Notes: a model not told the origin generated them from the sequence alone. A stretch of 64,000 bases of DNA from Hofstenia miamia (GCA_004352715.1 SCFE01000002.1:1688029-1752028); one strand, 5' to 3'; shown: positions 10,626 to 22,491, numbered from the stretch's first letter. Numbers and translations are program-made.

Positions 10626-11589
10626 TCATTAGAACCTGAACTTTTGTAAAATCTCTTTTATCAGTTAATTCAGGAAAATGATGCATTCCATTAGTGCAGA
10701 ATTCAGATCCCAGTCTGCTTTTGGTTGCTCCCCCCCCTTTTGCATCTTGATGTCATGTAATAGATTGTTGCGAGATGGGCTTATTTGTTTATGTCAACCT
10801 GATTTACCTTGCAACAACAATCCCTTGAAAGCAGACATTTTGAATTCTTGTAGTCACATTTTTGCATTTGTACCAAGCCACATTTTTTTTGCTAAAGAGA
10901 AGCCAGCATTTACGAGAGAAACATCTAGGAAATGAAATATGAGTTTATTGTAGTCTTTTTGTAATTTCGGGTGGATTTTGTGCAATACAATCAATGACAA
11001 GGAACCATATTCTTGTGATAAATATTTTGACATCATGCATTGGATGAGCAGATTATACAAGGGATACACACATAGAACAGCTCAATTTCAACAATTGAAC
11101 TAAGTGCAAAATATGAATTTCTGTCGTTTTTCACAAGCTATTATTTGGAAGATTTTAGTTTTGGCTGTCGACACTGTCGAATGTTAAATAATGTGGAATT
11201 CAAAATCTTGTATAAGTTGAGCATATAAAAAACCATCCAATACCGTCTTGCTACTTAATTGTAATTCAAATTCTCCAGGATCATCTAAAGTATCCTCAAT
11301 TAAAGGATCAATGCATAGAATATTCGATAACATACATCAATAAATTATTAAATTGAAAGCAGACCTAAGAAAAAAAGGAATACCCAACCAATTTTATTCA
11401 TAAATATTTTAAAGAACCGCAATTACAGAAATAGATACAACCATCAAAGAAATGAAGTATCCACATAGTTTTGAGCATGTATTTAAAATATAATATCGAG
11501 AAATACATACAACAAATCTAATAAATCAAATGAGAAAGATCGAATTAATCAAAGAAAAGGTAAAATTAATTTACAAGATTAATAAACTT
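10626..11589. other. No supported gene
   Basis: AT-rich sequence. Two overlapping open frames (10678-10935 plus, 10854-11069 minus) have no recognisable domain. The minus frame may be old transposon sequence, but this is not supportable. Confidence 0.4.
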
Positions 11590-12110
11590 AATTCAAAGAA
11601 TTGCGCGCCATTATCGACTCAGGGACGCTATTATTGCAACTGCTTCGAAATGTGCTTTGTCTCCTGTGCTTGAAAAGTCTAACCTCACTGAGTCTCGTGG
11701 GGACATCTTTTTGCCATGCTGGTCTTCTGGCCGAACAGCCGCTCTAGACGTGACTGTAATTAGTTCACTGCAGCCTTCCATTGTTTCTCTTGCGGGTACT
11801 AATGCTGGTCATGCTCTGGAAATTTCAGATTATCAAAAGCTTAATAAATACGAAGAATCATGTTCAGCAGCTGGTATATCCTTCATACCACTATCAGTGG
11901 AAGCTCTAGGAGGATGGTCACCAATTGCTATCAAAGTATTCTCCAAGATGCTTTTATGTCTTCTGCCAGAAGTGCCTCTTGCGATCTGAATACGATTTCT
12001 ACATATTTTTTCCAGCAATTGTCAGTAATTTTACAGCGGAGAAATGCTACACTTCTTTTATCAAGATATGGTGGTTAGGATTCAAACAATTCATTTCTAA
12101 TCTGTGACAT
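11590..12110 (+). pseudogene. Retroelement C-terminal fragment, possible restriction-like endonuclease domain
   Basis: The frame reads KCALSPVLEK, then RGDIFLPCWSSGRTAALDVT, then EALGGWSPIAIKVFSKML, and in a shifted frame QLSVILQRRNATLLLSR. This block order (R.ADVFLP.W..GR.AALDVTV, ESLGGW, QRGNA) is familiar from the C-terminal ends of invertebrate retroelement polyproteins. The RGD..DVT spacing resembles the PD-(D/E)XK nuclease core. No RT was found upstream, so this is an isolated fragment with at least one frameshift near 11990. Confidence 0.5.
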
Positions 12111-12435
12111 TTGGATCACAAACTCATTAAACAGTGTTATCCTCAGCATCTCAATAATTGTAAACGTTTTTCAACATCGATCACCTAAAAAATAATCATT
12201 GTAATGTTAATTTTATATGTATTGATCTTCGTTCTTTAAAAAAAAACAATTTTATATTTGGTGATTCTTAAGTATTTTATTTTTGTAATTTTAATTTTGT
12301 AAAATGTGTATGATTTATTCTTCATTTTTCAGTTTAGAGGATTCAAGTTGTAAATGTTTCGTTTAATAAATTTCATTTAAAGGAAAAAATAATTCAAAGC
12401 TTTACTAAAATCAGCACTAAAATGTCAATAAATCT

Positions 12436-12640
12436 AATGTAATTTATGCGATTCAATGCACCCGTTGTTAATATTATATCGGATATTGTGGTCGTCAACT
12501 AAGTAGAAAAACAAAAGAACATGAAACTAATTCAACCATTTCAAAACATCTTAAAGATTATGGACTGTTATACTGTAAAAATTTTAAAGATTACCGAAGC
12601 AAAACATTTAAAAATTATTGAAAGTAATTAAATAGATAAT
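12436..12640 (+). pseudogene. Penelope-like GIY-YIG remnant
   Basis: A decayed frame reads NVIYAIQCTR, then (after a small shift) YYIGYCGRQLSRKTKEHE and STISKHLKDYG. This is the GIY-YIG core seen in Penelope-like elements (CxxC..YIGxTxRxLxxRxxEH...AISxHL). It stops at about 12620. No RT domain is visible beside it. Confidence 0.6.
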
Positions 12641-12666
12641 TTCAACCAAGCCTAAATAGCAATTTT

Positions 12667-13530
12667 TTGATATTATAGATTAGTTTCTTGCAACTTGCCT
12701 AAGATGGTAGGATTAAGCCGACCAAATGGAGTAGTTCTTCATCAGAAGTCCTTAGAAAAGTAGTTCAGTAATTAGTTTTCGCCTGAATAAAATCTTTTCT
12801 TTTTTAATCGCTTCCCTTATTACAATTTTGAGTGAATTATAGTTGAATTTATATTTCAAATTTTTTTTGTGCTAATACTAGGACATTTTTTCTTTAGAAA
12901 GCGGTTCGATATTCAATTATTTTGTGTTAAAAAGTCTTGAACAAATTGCATTTTACATTAGAAAGAAGGTAAACCAAAATCGTTTCCTCACACGCAGAAT
13001 TACTAAAAATTAAATCAGAATGTTACATAGTTGATGGCTCGTGATAGCTCTATACCAAGCATTAAGAAATACCATTGCATTTTGAGAAGCAGTGTCTTAG
13101 AGAAAGGGAACATTTTTAAACATCTCAAAACATTGTATTTTAGTTTTAATAAAGTAAAATGCAGTACCGTATGACTTTATAAAAAACAAATTTCAAATAT
13201 TTCGAAGGGGCTAAAAATTCTGATCTGATTTAAAAATTTTCAAGTTTTACAGAAATTAGTGGTGTGCGGGTACGTTTCAGGCCTGCAAAGACCTAACTGT
13301 TCGACCCGACCCAACCAGAACTGAAGCATTTTCCTACATTTGACCCCAGTACACCAAAACAAACAAAAATACATATATATGTATTTGCACACATAACTAG
13401 CTAGCCAGTTGTAGGAAAAATAAAGTTAAATGTAATACGCTGTTCAATTGTTTATTGTAACCAGCAACTTAATTCAATGTTATTGATAACCCGACCCGAC
13501 TTCACACGGACCTAACAAAAAGTTAACCAC
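12667..13530 (+). repeat. Dispersed repeat copy A, carrying the 5' end of a hAT element
   Basis: It is nearly colinear with 18964-19846. Shared landmarks are TTTCTTGCAACTTGCCTAAG, AGGATTAAGCC, TTAGAAAGAAGGTAAACC and the hAT end TAGTGGTGTGCGGGTA (here at 13257). The hAT is cut off near 13530, whereas in copy B it is complete. Both copies share the hAT insertion point, so the duplication postdates the insertion or both arose from one mobile source. Confidence 0.8.
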
Positions 13531-14352
13531 CAAAATATATTAATATATAAAATCATCTACGATGATTTATTGTTGACTAAGCCTTTTTGTTTAAGTTTCA
13601 CTTTGTTGTAAAGCCTGTAATGAACTTGCAAATTGAATTATCGCACAACACATATTTTGAAGCAAATCAATTTAGTTTTCCTCCGCTTAGTGGTGTGCAA
13701 TTAAAATGATTTAAATTTCTTAAGATGTTTTAGTTGATCGTCAACACTGTTTCAATTTTAAAATACTAGACCACCCGTAAAAAATGGCTAAACCGTGAAC
13801 AATCACTTGCATCATAGGAAGTAGAATCCTCAAATTAAATTTTTATATTTTCAAAAATTTAGTTGAACAGTGACATTGATATTAATTTGTTAATTCTCTT
13901 GTTGAAGGGTTTTGTAGTCACAGTACAACTGCTAGGAATGAGTGTGGAAACTTACAATAGACAAACCTATGCATGTGACCATATAGAAGGCTTTCAATAT
14001 TTCCTAACAGATTTGGATAAAATTGTTTAAAAATGTGGACAAAGCGGTTTGCTATTTTAAAATAATACTATTAGAAAAGAGGATAAATTTAGAAAAGTCT
14101 GAAGCATTCTTAGATACACAATTTACATTGAACTCTATTCAAATGAAGCCAAAACTTTTCTATAAATGTATCAACAGTCATAATTATATGTTCACAATCG
14201 AATTTCTATTGGTAAAACTAATGAAAGCAATTAAAAAATCAAAGATTCATATTTAACAGTTTATTCTCACTGCTAAAATAGATTTTGGACTATTGAACAA
14301 TTCAATCTAACACACTATTGTGAACACAGATTTTTCTTTAGAAAACATGTAT
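13531..14352. other. No supported gene
   Basis: AT-rich filler. The open frame 14023-14256 has no recognisable domain. Confidence 0.5.
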
Positions 14353-14502
14353 GACTGAGGCAAGGACGCCTATATTGACCAGGACGTTAACGTGTGCATA
14401 AAGCTGAATTCGTTAAGGGCTCACAATTGTAATAACTGCAAGCGCAGGAAAAGTGTGTCTGTTATTAAAACGTTGAATACGTGCACTGCTTTTGCTCTTA
14501 CA

Positions 14503-14690
14503 ATGGTTAACAAATGCAGTATCTTCAATTGTCGGTCGAATTATAGGAATGAGCCCTATACACTCGTGTGTATTCTCTCCCAAAAGATCCAGATTAAAAG
14601 AAAGGTTGATTGAAGGAATTCCTAATAATCCCTCAAAAAAGTTAGTGTTTGCGAAAAGCACTTGCCAAAGGATAGAGATTTAATGGGGGA
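14503..14690 (+). pseudogene. THAP zinc-finger remnant of the P-like element
   Basis: Starts ATG at 14503: MVNKCSIFNCRSNYRNEPYT gives the CxxxxC pair of a THAP finger. After frameshifts, SPKRSRLKERLIEGIPN (near 14577-14630) and a VCEKH segment (about 14645) give the later helix and the CxxH pair. The THAP domain binds the element ends. The invariant Trp before the C-terminal pair appears as Leu, and at least two shifts are needed, so it is not functional. Confidence 0.65.
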
Positions 14691-14984
14691 CACAAAACTC
14701 CTATAAATCCTCCTTCGTTATTTCATGTAAAACAAAATTGAGTAGTTATATTCGAGTCCATTTCGTTCCGCAAATTAACCTTTGACCCTGGCGGGCATGG
14801 ATATGATGTAATTGTATACTTTGGCCGTCTGTGTATCTCTGACGTCATTGGAACATATTCTCTTTTGTTATAATATTTGTTCGCAAACACATTTGTTTCC
14901 AGTCTATTGTTTAAAATGTAACTAATTTTTTTTACTTGCTTATTTACGTGGCCTAATTTAGAAAATGAAAACTAAATTAATGTG

Positions 14985-15003
14985 NNNNNNNNNNNNNNNN
15001 NNN
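14985..15003. other. Short N gap flanked by duplicated sequence
   Basis: Bases 14729-14984 and 15004-15258 are near-identical direct copies (256 versus 255 bases, differing in a T run) meeting exactly at the N run. This is the pattern of two overlapping contigs that were scaffolded rather than merged. Confidence 0.85.
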
Positions 15004-15013
15004 AAAACAAAAT

Positions 15014-15604
15014 TGAGTAGTTATATTCGAGTCCATTTCGTTCCGCAAATTAACCTTTGACCCTGGCGGGCATGGATATGATGTAATTGTATACTTTGGC
15101 CGTCTGTGTATCTCTGACGTCATTGGAACATATTCTCTTTTGTTATAATATTTGTTCGCAAACACATTTGTTTCCAGTCTATTGTTTAAAATGTAACTAA
15201 TTTGTTTACTTGCTTATTTACGTGGCCTAATTTAGAAAATGAAAACTAAATTAATGTGGTATTTCCAATGTCATGTATGTTAATAAAAAAACAAGTATGT
15301 AAACTAAATTAGGCCACGTAAATAAGCAAGTAAACAAATTAGTTACATTTTAAACAATAGACTGCAAACAAATCTAATCTCATGGCATTTTTTGAAAATT
15401 TCTCACCCTCTCAAAAAATTGGTTACATTTTAAACAATAGACTGCAAACCAATGTGTTTGCCAACAAATATTATAACAAAAGAGAATATGTTCCAATGAC
15501 GTCAGAGATACACAGACGGTCAAAGTATACAATTACATCATATAAATGCCCGCAAGGGTGAAAGGTCAATTTGTGGAACGAAAGGGACTCGAATATAACT
15601 ACTA
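15014..15604. repeat. Foldback (long inverted repeat) element inside the P-like transposon
   Basis: The left arm from AGTAGTTATATTCGAGTC (15014) to about 15258 is the reverse complement of 15300-15604, which ends GACTCGAATATAACTACT. The spacer is about 40 bases. The right arm carries an extra ~75 bases (15373-15447) in which the internal segment ACATTTTAAACAATAGACTG appears a second time. No protein is encoded. Probably a MITE/foldback repeat; the target duplication is not clear. Confidence 0.8.
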
Positions 15605-16119
15605 ACATGTTTGAAACGATTACAAATAACGGAGCGTACTTCTACAAAAAATCACTTGGATATAATCGACAGTGCAACGGCTGTTCAATTGGATGAAATA
15701 TTCGAATTTTATAAAACAGATTCCATCTCTTCTTCTCAAAACTTCGTAAGTTTTTTTAAAAATTTCAAGGAAGTGAGCATGCTGTGAATTTTCTAAAATC
15801 AGATTATGTCCCTGAAGCGATTATGTCAATTTTCTTTTATAAATTTTTTTCCTATCAATGATAACTTTAAAAGGTTTGTTTTTGGATGCGTTTTGATATT
15901 TCTGACAATAAAATTGAACCTTTTCAATTTTTTAAAGAGAATGTAGATTTGTCCCCTATGTGTAAACACCTCATGAAAAGCTCACTAACTAAAGACAATT
16001 TGATAAAGTCAACGCTATTCTTAAAATATTAAAAGCAAATAATTACGAAGTATAATCTAAAGTACTGATAAATTGTTAGTAAATGTAAAGTTTTACAGTT
16101 TGTTTGATTGATGTGATGT

Positions 16120-17450
16120 TACAAGGCCTTGGATTAAAAGAAACCCTGTAGATGGAATGAATATTTATACAATGTATTAGACACTGTACATTTACTTAAA
16201 AATGTGCGGAATAACTGATTGACAGCAAAAGATCAAACACTTAAATATATGTTTTAAATGCACAAAGTTAAATGGAGTGTATTGATTAAACCGTTTGAAA
16301 AGGAACAAGGTAACATATTGAACTGCTCAAAACTTACAAGGAATGCTATATTTCCCAACTCAATTCAGCGTCAAAATGTATCATTAGTCTTACAAATCTT
16401 AAATGATCACACCCTAACTAAAATCATTTTTCCCCATGAATTGGGATGCATTGAGTTCCTTAACCTCATTATAAAATGGTGGAAAGTTGTTAGTGTAAAA
16501 ACTGCAGGTATAGGATTTCACAAAAATGATCCAGATAGATTTCCCATTTCAAACTGCAAAGAAAGAATTTCTACTCTAACAAACTTAATGCAAACATTTC
16601 AAAATATTACTGGTTTACCAAAAACTCAAAATGTTTCATTTTAAAACAGGCTCTGCTTTGCAGTGGAGTACAAAAAGTCTTATGGGCTTGTCTGATTATT
16701 TATTAGATTTTTGTACTGCTTGGTACATTTCAATCTGATGTGTTAGAATCTACTTTTGGTTGCTATCGGCAAATGCATCGCACAAAATATTACATTTTAT
16801 ATGAACAAATATTTCAATGCCATCGAATTCATTCTATTTCCAAATTTTTAAAATGTGTAAATATTGATATCTTACTCGGTTCGAAATATTCGCATCAATG
16901 TCATTCATGCAACTCTTAATTCAAGAACAAGATTGGCTACTTATTGAAAATTTATGTTCTGAATAATCATTTGAAGTCAATCAAAATTCTTTGGACTTAA
17001 TGATATGTTTCTTTATAAGTGGATACACAGGATATACATATACTTTTGTCAATATTGGAAATTATTTGGATGACGTCAAAGTGAAAGATTTTTTCAACAT
17101 TTATCTCGTGGAAGGCTAACGGAACCAAAACATAGTTTATTCCACTTACTGAGAATTTCCTACATTTTCTATCAAGACACAAATAACAAATCGTGCCGGA
17201 AATATATGCTAAAATGTATAAAGCTGATATGCGATGAATTTGCATTTCCGAAGAATTCTAATCAGCCTTTATTGTCAATAATTAATGTGTTTTCAAAAGG
17301 ATTTGTAAGAAATAAGAATATCATTAGTGCATGTGAATTTCAAAAGAAATTGGCTAATTATTGTTAGAATTTGTTCAAAAGAAATATAAGTTTTCCATCT
17401 AAAAATTTGCTTCAAGTCTTAATAAATGCATACATACACTTAAGGAATTG
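16120..17450 (+). pseudogene. P/THAP9-like transposase body, decayed
   Basis: The frame has VLDTVHLLKNVRNN (the D-x-x-H-x-L-K-x-x-R-N motif of P-type transposases) near 16172. The open frame 16258-16644 follows, containing KVKWSVLIKPFEKEQGN, RQNVSLVLQILNDHTLTK and FLNLIIKWWKVVSVK, which match the RNase-H-like region and its inserted helical domain. Then comes VLESTFGCYRQMHRTKY (the ExxFGxxRQ segment) in another frame near 16740-16790. Several stops and shifts are present. Confidence 0.75.
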
Positions 17451-17631
17451 TTAAATATTGTAAATATGATTTATTTATTAATCATAAATTCATGCTAAAA
17501 GCATTGTATTAATTTTAATGTTGGGCCTTTAAAGATTTTGCTGATTTTGCCATGTTCGTGTCCTGGTTAACATAGGCCTCCCCGGACTGAGGCCAAATAT
17601 ATTTTCTAATATTTGTTTGGACCTTCAGTGC

Positions 17632-18148
17632 TAGAACTGTGCGATATATCGAATCGAAATCGAATATCGAGAAATTGACTGAATATCGATATCGATCGAA
17701 ATAATTTAGTTTTTTCGATAAGTTCGATTTCACGAATTCTGTCATTTTTGAGAAAAGGGCATGCATTTGTCTACATATCTGAGAAACGTTTATTTACATT
17801 TCCACTCTCGTGTATTAGTGCTGCGTATTATTCTACTGGCTGCACAAGGTAGGTTGATATATTACTGTGCAATTTCAGAGTATCTGGAAAAAGGAGCCTC
17901 ATTTGGGAGCATTTTAAAAAAACCGACAATAACAACAAAGTTATTTGCAAATTATGCAATCTAGAAGTACCTTGGGTGCCACGACTGTCCGCTATTTGTT
18001 TTTTTTTGAGAAGTTGCTTAAAATAAAATTCAATTCTTATTGTTTTGAAAAAATGCTATAATTATCGTATCGAAATCGAATATCGTAATTTTGATTGATT
18101 ATCATATCGATATCGATCGAAATTAAAAATATCAATATCGCACACCTA
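17632..18148 (+). mobile_element. Short hAT element with 8-bp target duplication
   Basis: Direct repeats TTCAGTGC at 17624-17631 and 18149-18156 flank the element. Its ends are inverted: left TAGAACTGTGCGATATATCG, right (reverse complement) TAGGTGTGCGATATTGATAT. Both ends hold ATCGAT-rich stretches. At 517 bp it is non-autonomous, but it retains part of a BED finger. It sits only 40 bases from the right end of the neighbouring P-like element. Confidence 0.85.
17898..17990 (+). pseudogene. BED-type zinc finger remnant of hAT transposase
   Basis: One frame reads LIWEHFKKTDNNNKVICKLC, the W..F......K..C..C start of a BED finger, inside the hAT ends. The remaining transposase is deleted. Confidence 0.65.
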
Positions 18149-18435
18149 TTCAGTGCCCTTATTCATACATTTCTTTACAAATTTCACAAAAATGTCATTT
18201 GCACCTTTGCGGAAATTTTGTCAGGTGAAAATGAGAACTAATTATTTGGGACGCTAAGAAAAATACTACCAATAGGAAGCTACCCTTGCAGTAAACAAAT
18301 TAGCCGCATGTAACAACAGGATGCAAATAATTCCAAAACGAGATTTATGAAATATGCATGACTGTTATTTCGCGTAAGAGATAGAAATGTCATTTGTAGC
18401 AAAATATGTTTGGTTGACATTCAATTTACTTGAAG

Positions 18436-18671
18436 CATGCATACGTTCAAAGTATGAACTCACCCATGTTAGTAATCACACACTGATCACTACACCCGAC
18501 TATTTTCAAGCATTTACCGGTATTTCTGAGAGGCAATGTCAAATTAATTGTGACGCAGAAAACTTTTGCGTTGGCTATCACCTATGTTCAAACATATGCT
18601 TTCTATATGATACAGATGTTGGAGTTGGAGAAATTAACTTCAAATACAAGGAGAACTGTTTCTTCAAAACG
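18436..18671 (+). CDS. Candidate PAN/apple-domain exon
   Basis: An exon of about 79 codons between a TTGAAG acceptor (18435, phase 1) and an ACG|GTAATG donor (18672). The product is CIRSKYELTHVSNHTLITTP, then an RQCQINCDAENFCVGYHLCS segment and later ENCFF. This matches the Cys pattern of PAN/apple modules, extracellular protein- or sugar-binding domains. Phase-1 entry is typical of shuffled extracellular modules. No neighbouring exons are visible; it could belong to the TSP1-repeat gene whose last exon is at 45364, or to a separate gene. Confidence 0.5.
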
Positions 18672-18963
18672 GTAATGTTAATAACTAATATTTTTTAAAG
18701 TTTTTTTTAGAAAAACTCTATATATGTTGAAGCCATTTTGGTACCTGGTAAGTTTGCTTAGATTTTCACCTTAATAATGTAAGTTTTCATTATGCGTTAC
18801 TAATGCTAATTTGAGCAGACAACCATTGTATACCATTGCTCAGTTTAGCTATGCGGACATCACTCAAATTGTGAAATTAAGAGATTTAAAGTTCTTACGG
18901 ATTTTTCTAACTGCAAAATTATAAAGAAATTGTTATATAATAAACTTCACTTTTCCAGGATTT

Positions 18964-19846
18964 CTTGATATTATATATTAGTTTCTTGCAACTTGCCTAA
19001 GATGGTAGGATTAAGCCAACCAAATGCAGTAGTTCTTCATCATAACTCCTTAGAAAAGTATAGTTCAGTAATTAGTTTTCTCCTGAATACAAACTTTTCT
19101 TTTTGAATCACTTCCCATATTACAATTTTGAGTGAATTATAGTTGAATTTATATTTAAAATTAGAAAAAAGGCTTTTTGTGCTAATACTAGGACATTTTT
19201 TCTTTAGAAAGTGGTTTTAAATTCAATTATTTTATGTGTTAAAAAGTCTTGAACAAATTGCATTTTACATTAGAAAGAAGGTAAACCAAAATCGTTTCCT
19301 CACATGCAGAGTTACCAAAAATTAAATCAGAATGTTACATATTTGATGGCTCGTGACAGCTCTATACCAAGCATTAAGAGATACCATTGCATTTTGAGAA
19401 AAAGTGTCTTAGAAAAAGGGAACATTTTTAAACATCTCAAAACATTGGATTTTAGTTTTAATGAAGTAAAATACAGCACCGTATGACTTTATACAAAACA
19501 AACTTCAAATATTTAGAAGGTGCTAAAAATTCTGGTCTGATTTAAAATTTTGAAGTTGTACAGATGTTAGTGGTGTGCGGGTACTGTTCAGACCCGAATG
19601 ATATTTAGACCCGACCCAACCAGAACCGAAACGTCTTTTTAAATTTGACCCAAGTGCACCAAAACAAACAAAAATACATGTATATGTATTTTCACACATA
19701 GCTAGCTAGCCAGTTGTAGGAAAAATAAATGCTTTGTTTCGTTACATGTAATACACTGTTCAATTGTTCAATGTAACCAGCAATTTATTTCAACGTTATT
19801 GATTAACCAGACCCGACTCCTAACAGACCTTACAAAAAGTTAACCC
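18964..19846 (+). repeat. Dispersed repeat copy B
   Basis: Near-colinear partner of 12667-13530 (see copy A). Its right part overlaps the complete hAT element at 19568-20181. Confidence 0.8.
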
Positions 19847-20181
19847 AACCCGTTTCCACCCCTGGTACAGTACTACCCGCGGTTTTACCCATCCAAACCC
19901 GCACATAATTAGTATCGGGTACGGATACACTTTCCATTCCACATTGTGAATGTCATTAATAAGATTTAGTTCCAAAACATTAAATATCATTAAAAAAATG
20001 TTGAAGAAATTTACATATAGTGAATGCGAATGTATTCGAAACATTATTGAAAAATTTAACTTTGCTTAGTAGCGGCAAAGAAAAATTTATTCTCAGGTAT
20101 GGGTAAAAAATTTCATTTTACAGTTGGGTATTCTTTGACGGGTGGGTACGGCATCAAAAATACTCTACCCGCATATCACTA
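19568..20181 (+). mobile_element. Non-autonomous hAT element with 8-bp target duplication
   Basis: Direct repeats ACAGATGT at 19560-19567 and 20182-20189. Inverted ends: left TAGTGGTGTGCGGGTAC, right (reverse complement) TAGTGATATGCGGGTAGAG. The interior has many ACCCGAC-type motifs near both ends and no transposase. Related pieces lie at 13257-13530, 49690-50220 and 50572-50850. Confidence 0.88.
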
Positions 20182-20189
20182 ACAGATGT

Positions 20190-22491
20190 AAAATTTTGGA
20201 TATTCTTGCAAAATATTTAGTACAACTATTCCAACAGATATAGCAAGAATATCAGAAATATTTTTATTTATATCGATCTTAAATAGAAGTTGTTTAATCG
20301 AAATCAAGGTCAAGCACAGATCATCGAAGATTGCATGATCAAGGTCGATGTTGCTAAGCAAATTCATGGGAACGCCCCCAAATTAATTGGCCGTAGCGCA
20401 TCATTTTGGGCATTTGGTAGTATGTTTCGATGAGAGCAGCCCGACATAAAAAATGGTGTCTATAGGCTGTTTTTACTGGAATGGGGGAACATGCTAAAAT
20501 AATTGAACTCACATGACGATTCTGCGTTCTCAAAAAACCATCGGGCATTGTAGTAAAATTGTGAACAAAAATTTGAGGATCAAATTTGGAACACTCCCAT
20601 GAAAATACATGACCACTTTGAAATATTTTAATCAATGAAATAACGTGACGAATTCAGAGCCCTCTTGTGAAAACCAAAATTTTGTTGCTTTGGTAACATT
20701 ATAGAATTTTGGCCATAGCGTAGTCTTGAAAGCGCAGCATATATCTTTGATTTAAACTACATAAATAAAAATGTATTATAGCTTGGCTTTCAATTACAAT
20801 TCACAAAAAATCATACTTACAAAATCTAACAAACTGCCCTAAAAATGCCATCTTAGAAGAACCACTTCTTTATACGTATTTTTATTTCCAAAAACAATGT
20901 ATATTGCTCAGCAACTTCATGAGATTTAGGATGAAAATGAAACTGTTCCGTATTACTGACATAGGCAACTTAATACCAACAGTCAAATCGAAGAATTAGG
21001 CAGTTTGGACTTATTAGTCATATTTATCGAAAATATTAATAAATGATGGCGCTCTTGCATCTTACAAACAGTGAAATGTCATTTTTACGTGAAAAAGGTA
21101 AATCTTCCACTGAATTGCTTTGATTAACTTTGTTTCAACCCCACCAAAAAAGGAGTGTTTATTCAAGTCAAACGATTTATTACTTTTTTCGTGCAAAATG
21201 CATCATTTCATATTTTCCTCAACTCAGCTTTGCATTTAGAATTACAGAATTGTAGAATACACAGGGAAAAAATTGTATTAGATTCTATTGAGCTTACAAG
21301 TGCGCCTAACGAAACTACAGATCTTTTTTGCTCCCCCCTCGCACTAACACTATTTTTATAGAGCATGGAATGTTTGCATTGAAAACATATATTTAGGCAT
21401 AAGCCCTGTCCCAGTTCACTTTTTCTTGGGGTTATTTAAGTTTAAAGTGTGAGGCCAATATAGATCCTACAACCTTCTTATGCACACCAATCGAAAGCTC
21501 TAGTCTTGATCTACATGAATCTGAAATATAAAGTGGGGATCAGTCTAAGAAATTTTGACAACTAACCTCTCAAAGATGGTCTATATGGTTAAAAAATTAT
21601 TTTTGACAGAAACATTTTTCCTGCTATTTTTTTCCTTTTAAACAACTTTGTTTTGCTTTCGAATGATGCGGCATCCTATATGATGGCGGCAGGGCGATAT
21701 CTTAAAGCTTTTGACTATCAATTATTTCATGTCCAGGGCTTTGCCTAAATATTGCACAATTGAGTAAAAAAGTTCACAGTAAGTACAGAAATGTCGATTT
21801 TTAAATTCGTCTCTTAAAACTGCCATGGTAAAAAATTCCTCCCGACAAAATCATTTTCATTCAATTGGCACGCTACTTTAACCAAAAATTATTATACTGC
21901 TAAATTATCATTATTCCAAAATAATTTGTGATTTTCATGAGGGTCAGGTTATGACAAAGGTTAAAAAAGCCATCAAACTACCCTAGTTTGAAACATAGCT
22001 AATTTAGATGAGTAACACACTTAGTAGGGCCTTCTCACCAGTGATCTAATATTGAAAGCAACATGCCACACTAATTTGTATGTTTAAATTGAAATCAAGG
22101 AAAATCGTTTACCCAAAAAAGCGATCAAAGTCAATGGCTTAGAAACCAGAAATCGAAGATTTTCAAAGTTTAGATTATCTAGTCTTGTGCGTTTTCATAG
22201 ACATGTTAAATTTTTGAAATCTACTACACCTTTTCAAGATCTATTTAAGAAAAAGTAAGATCAAATTCAAAATGTTCAAAATCTTCTAGTTTTCATAAAT
22301 CAAATCAAGCCGAATGAACACAAGGACATTTATTGCCCAACTTTAAATATGCAACTTTAGGATATAGCGTTTTTCTTCTGTAGATAGGGCATTGTGGCTT
22401 TAGAAAATGTATACTTTAGAGATCCACTACCCATTTCTTAGCTTGTTTTAGCATTTTACACGATAAAAATGTATCTTGAAATTACTACATG
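20190..22491. other. No supported gene
   Basis: About 2.3 kb of AT-rich DNA. The open frames 20354-20635 (minus) and 21155-21361 (plus) show no recognisable domain. Nothing repeat-like was identified by eye. Confidence 0.5.

Larger units (their letters stand above)
14361..17584 (+). mobile_element. P-element-like (THAP-type) transposon with 8-bp target duplication
   Basis: A perfect 8-bp direct repeat GACTGAGG flanks the element at 14353-14360 and 17585-17592. Inside it the ends form a terminal inverted repeat: left CAAGGACGCCTATATTGACC, right (reverse complement) CGGGGAGGCCTATGTTAACC, continuing with AGGAC. An 8-bp duplication and CA-type ends are hallmarks of the P superfamily. The plus strand carries a THAP-domain remnant (14503-14690) and a decayed transposase body (16120-17450), in the expected order. 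A foldback repeat and an N gap with duplicated flanks interrupt the middle, so the apparent 3.2 kb includes about 0.27 kb of likely assembly duplication. Confidence 0.85.

Noticed and set aside
10678-11069. Overlapping open frames on both strands after IFT25
   Set aside because: No domain recognised and no splice or start context; considered as an old hAT tail but not supportable.
14977-15165. Minus-strand frame across the N gap
   Set aside because: Lies in the non-coding foldback repeat and runs through N.
20354-20635. 93-codon minus-strand frame
   Set aside because: No recognisable motif; surrounded by featureless DNA.
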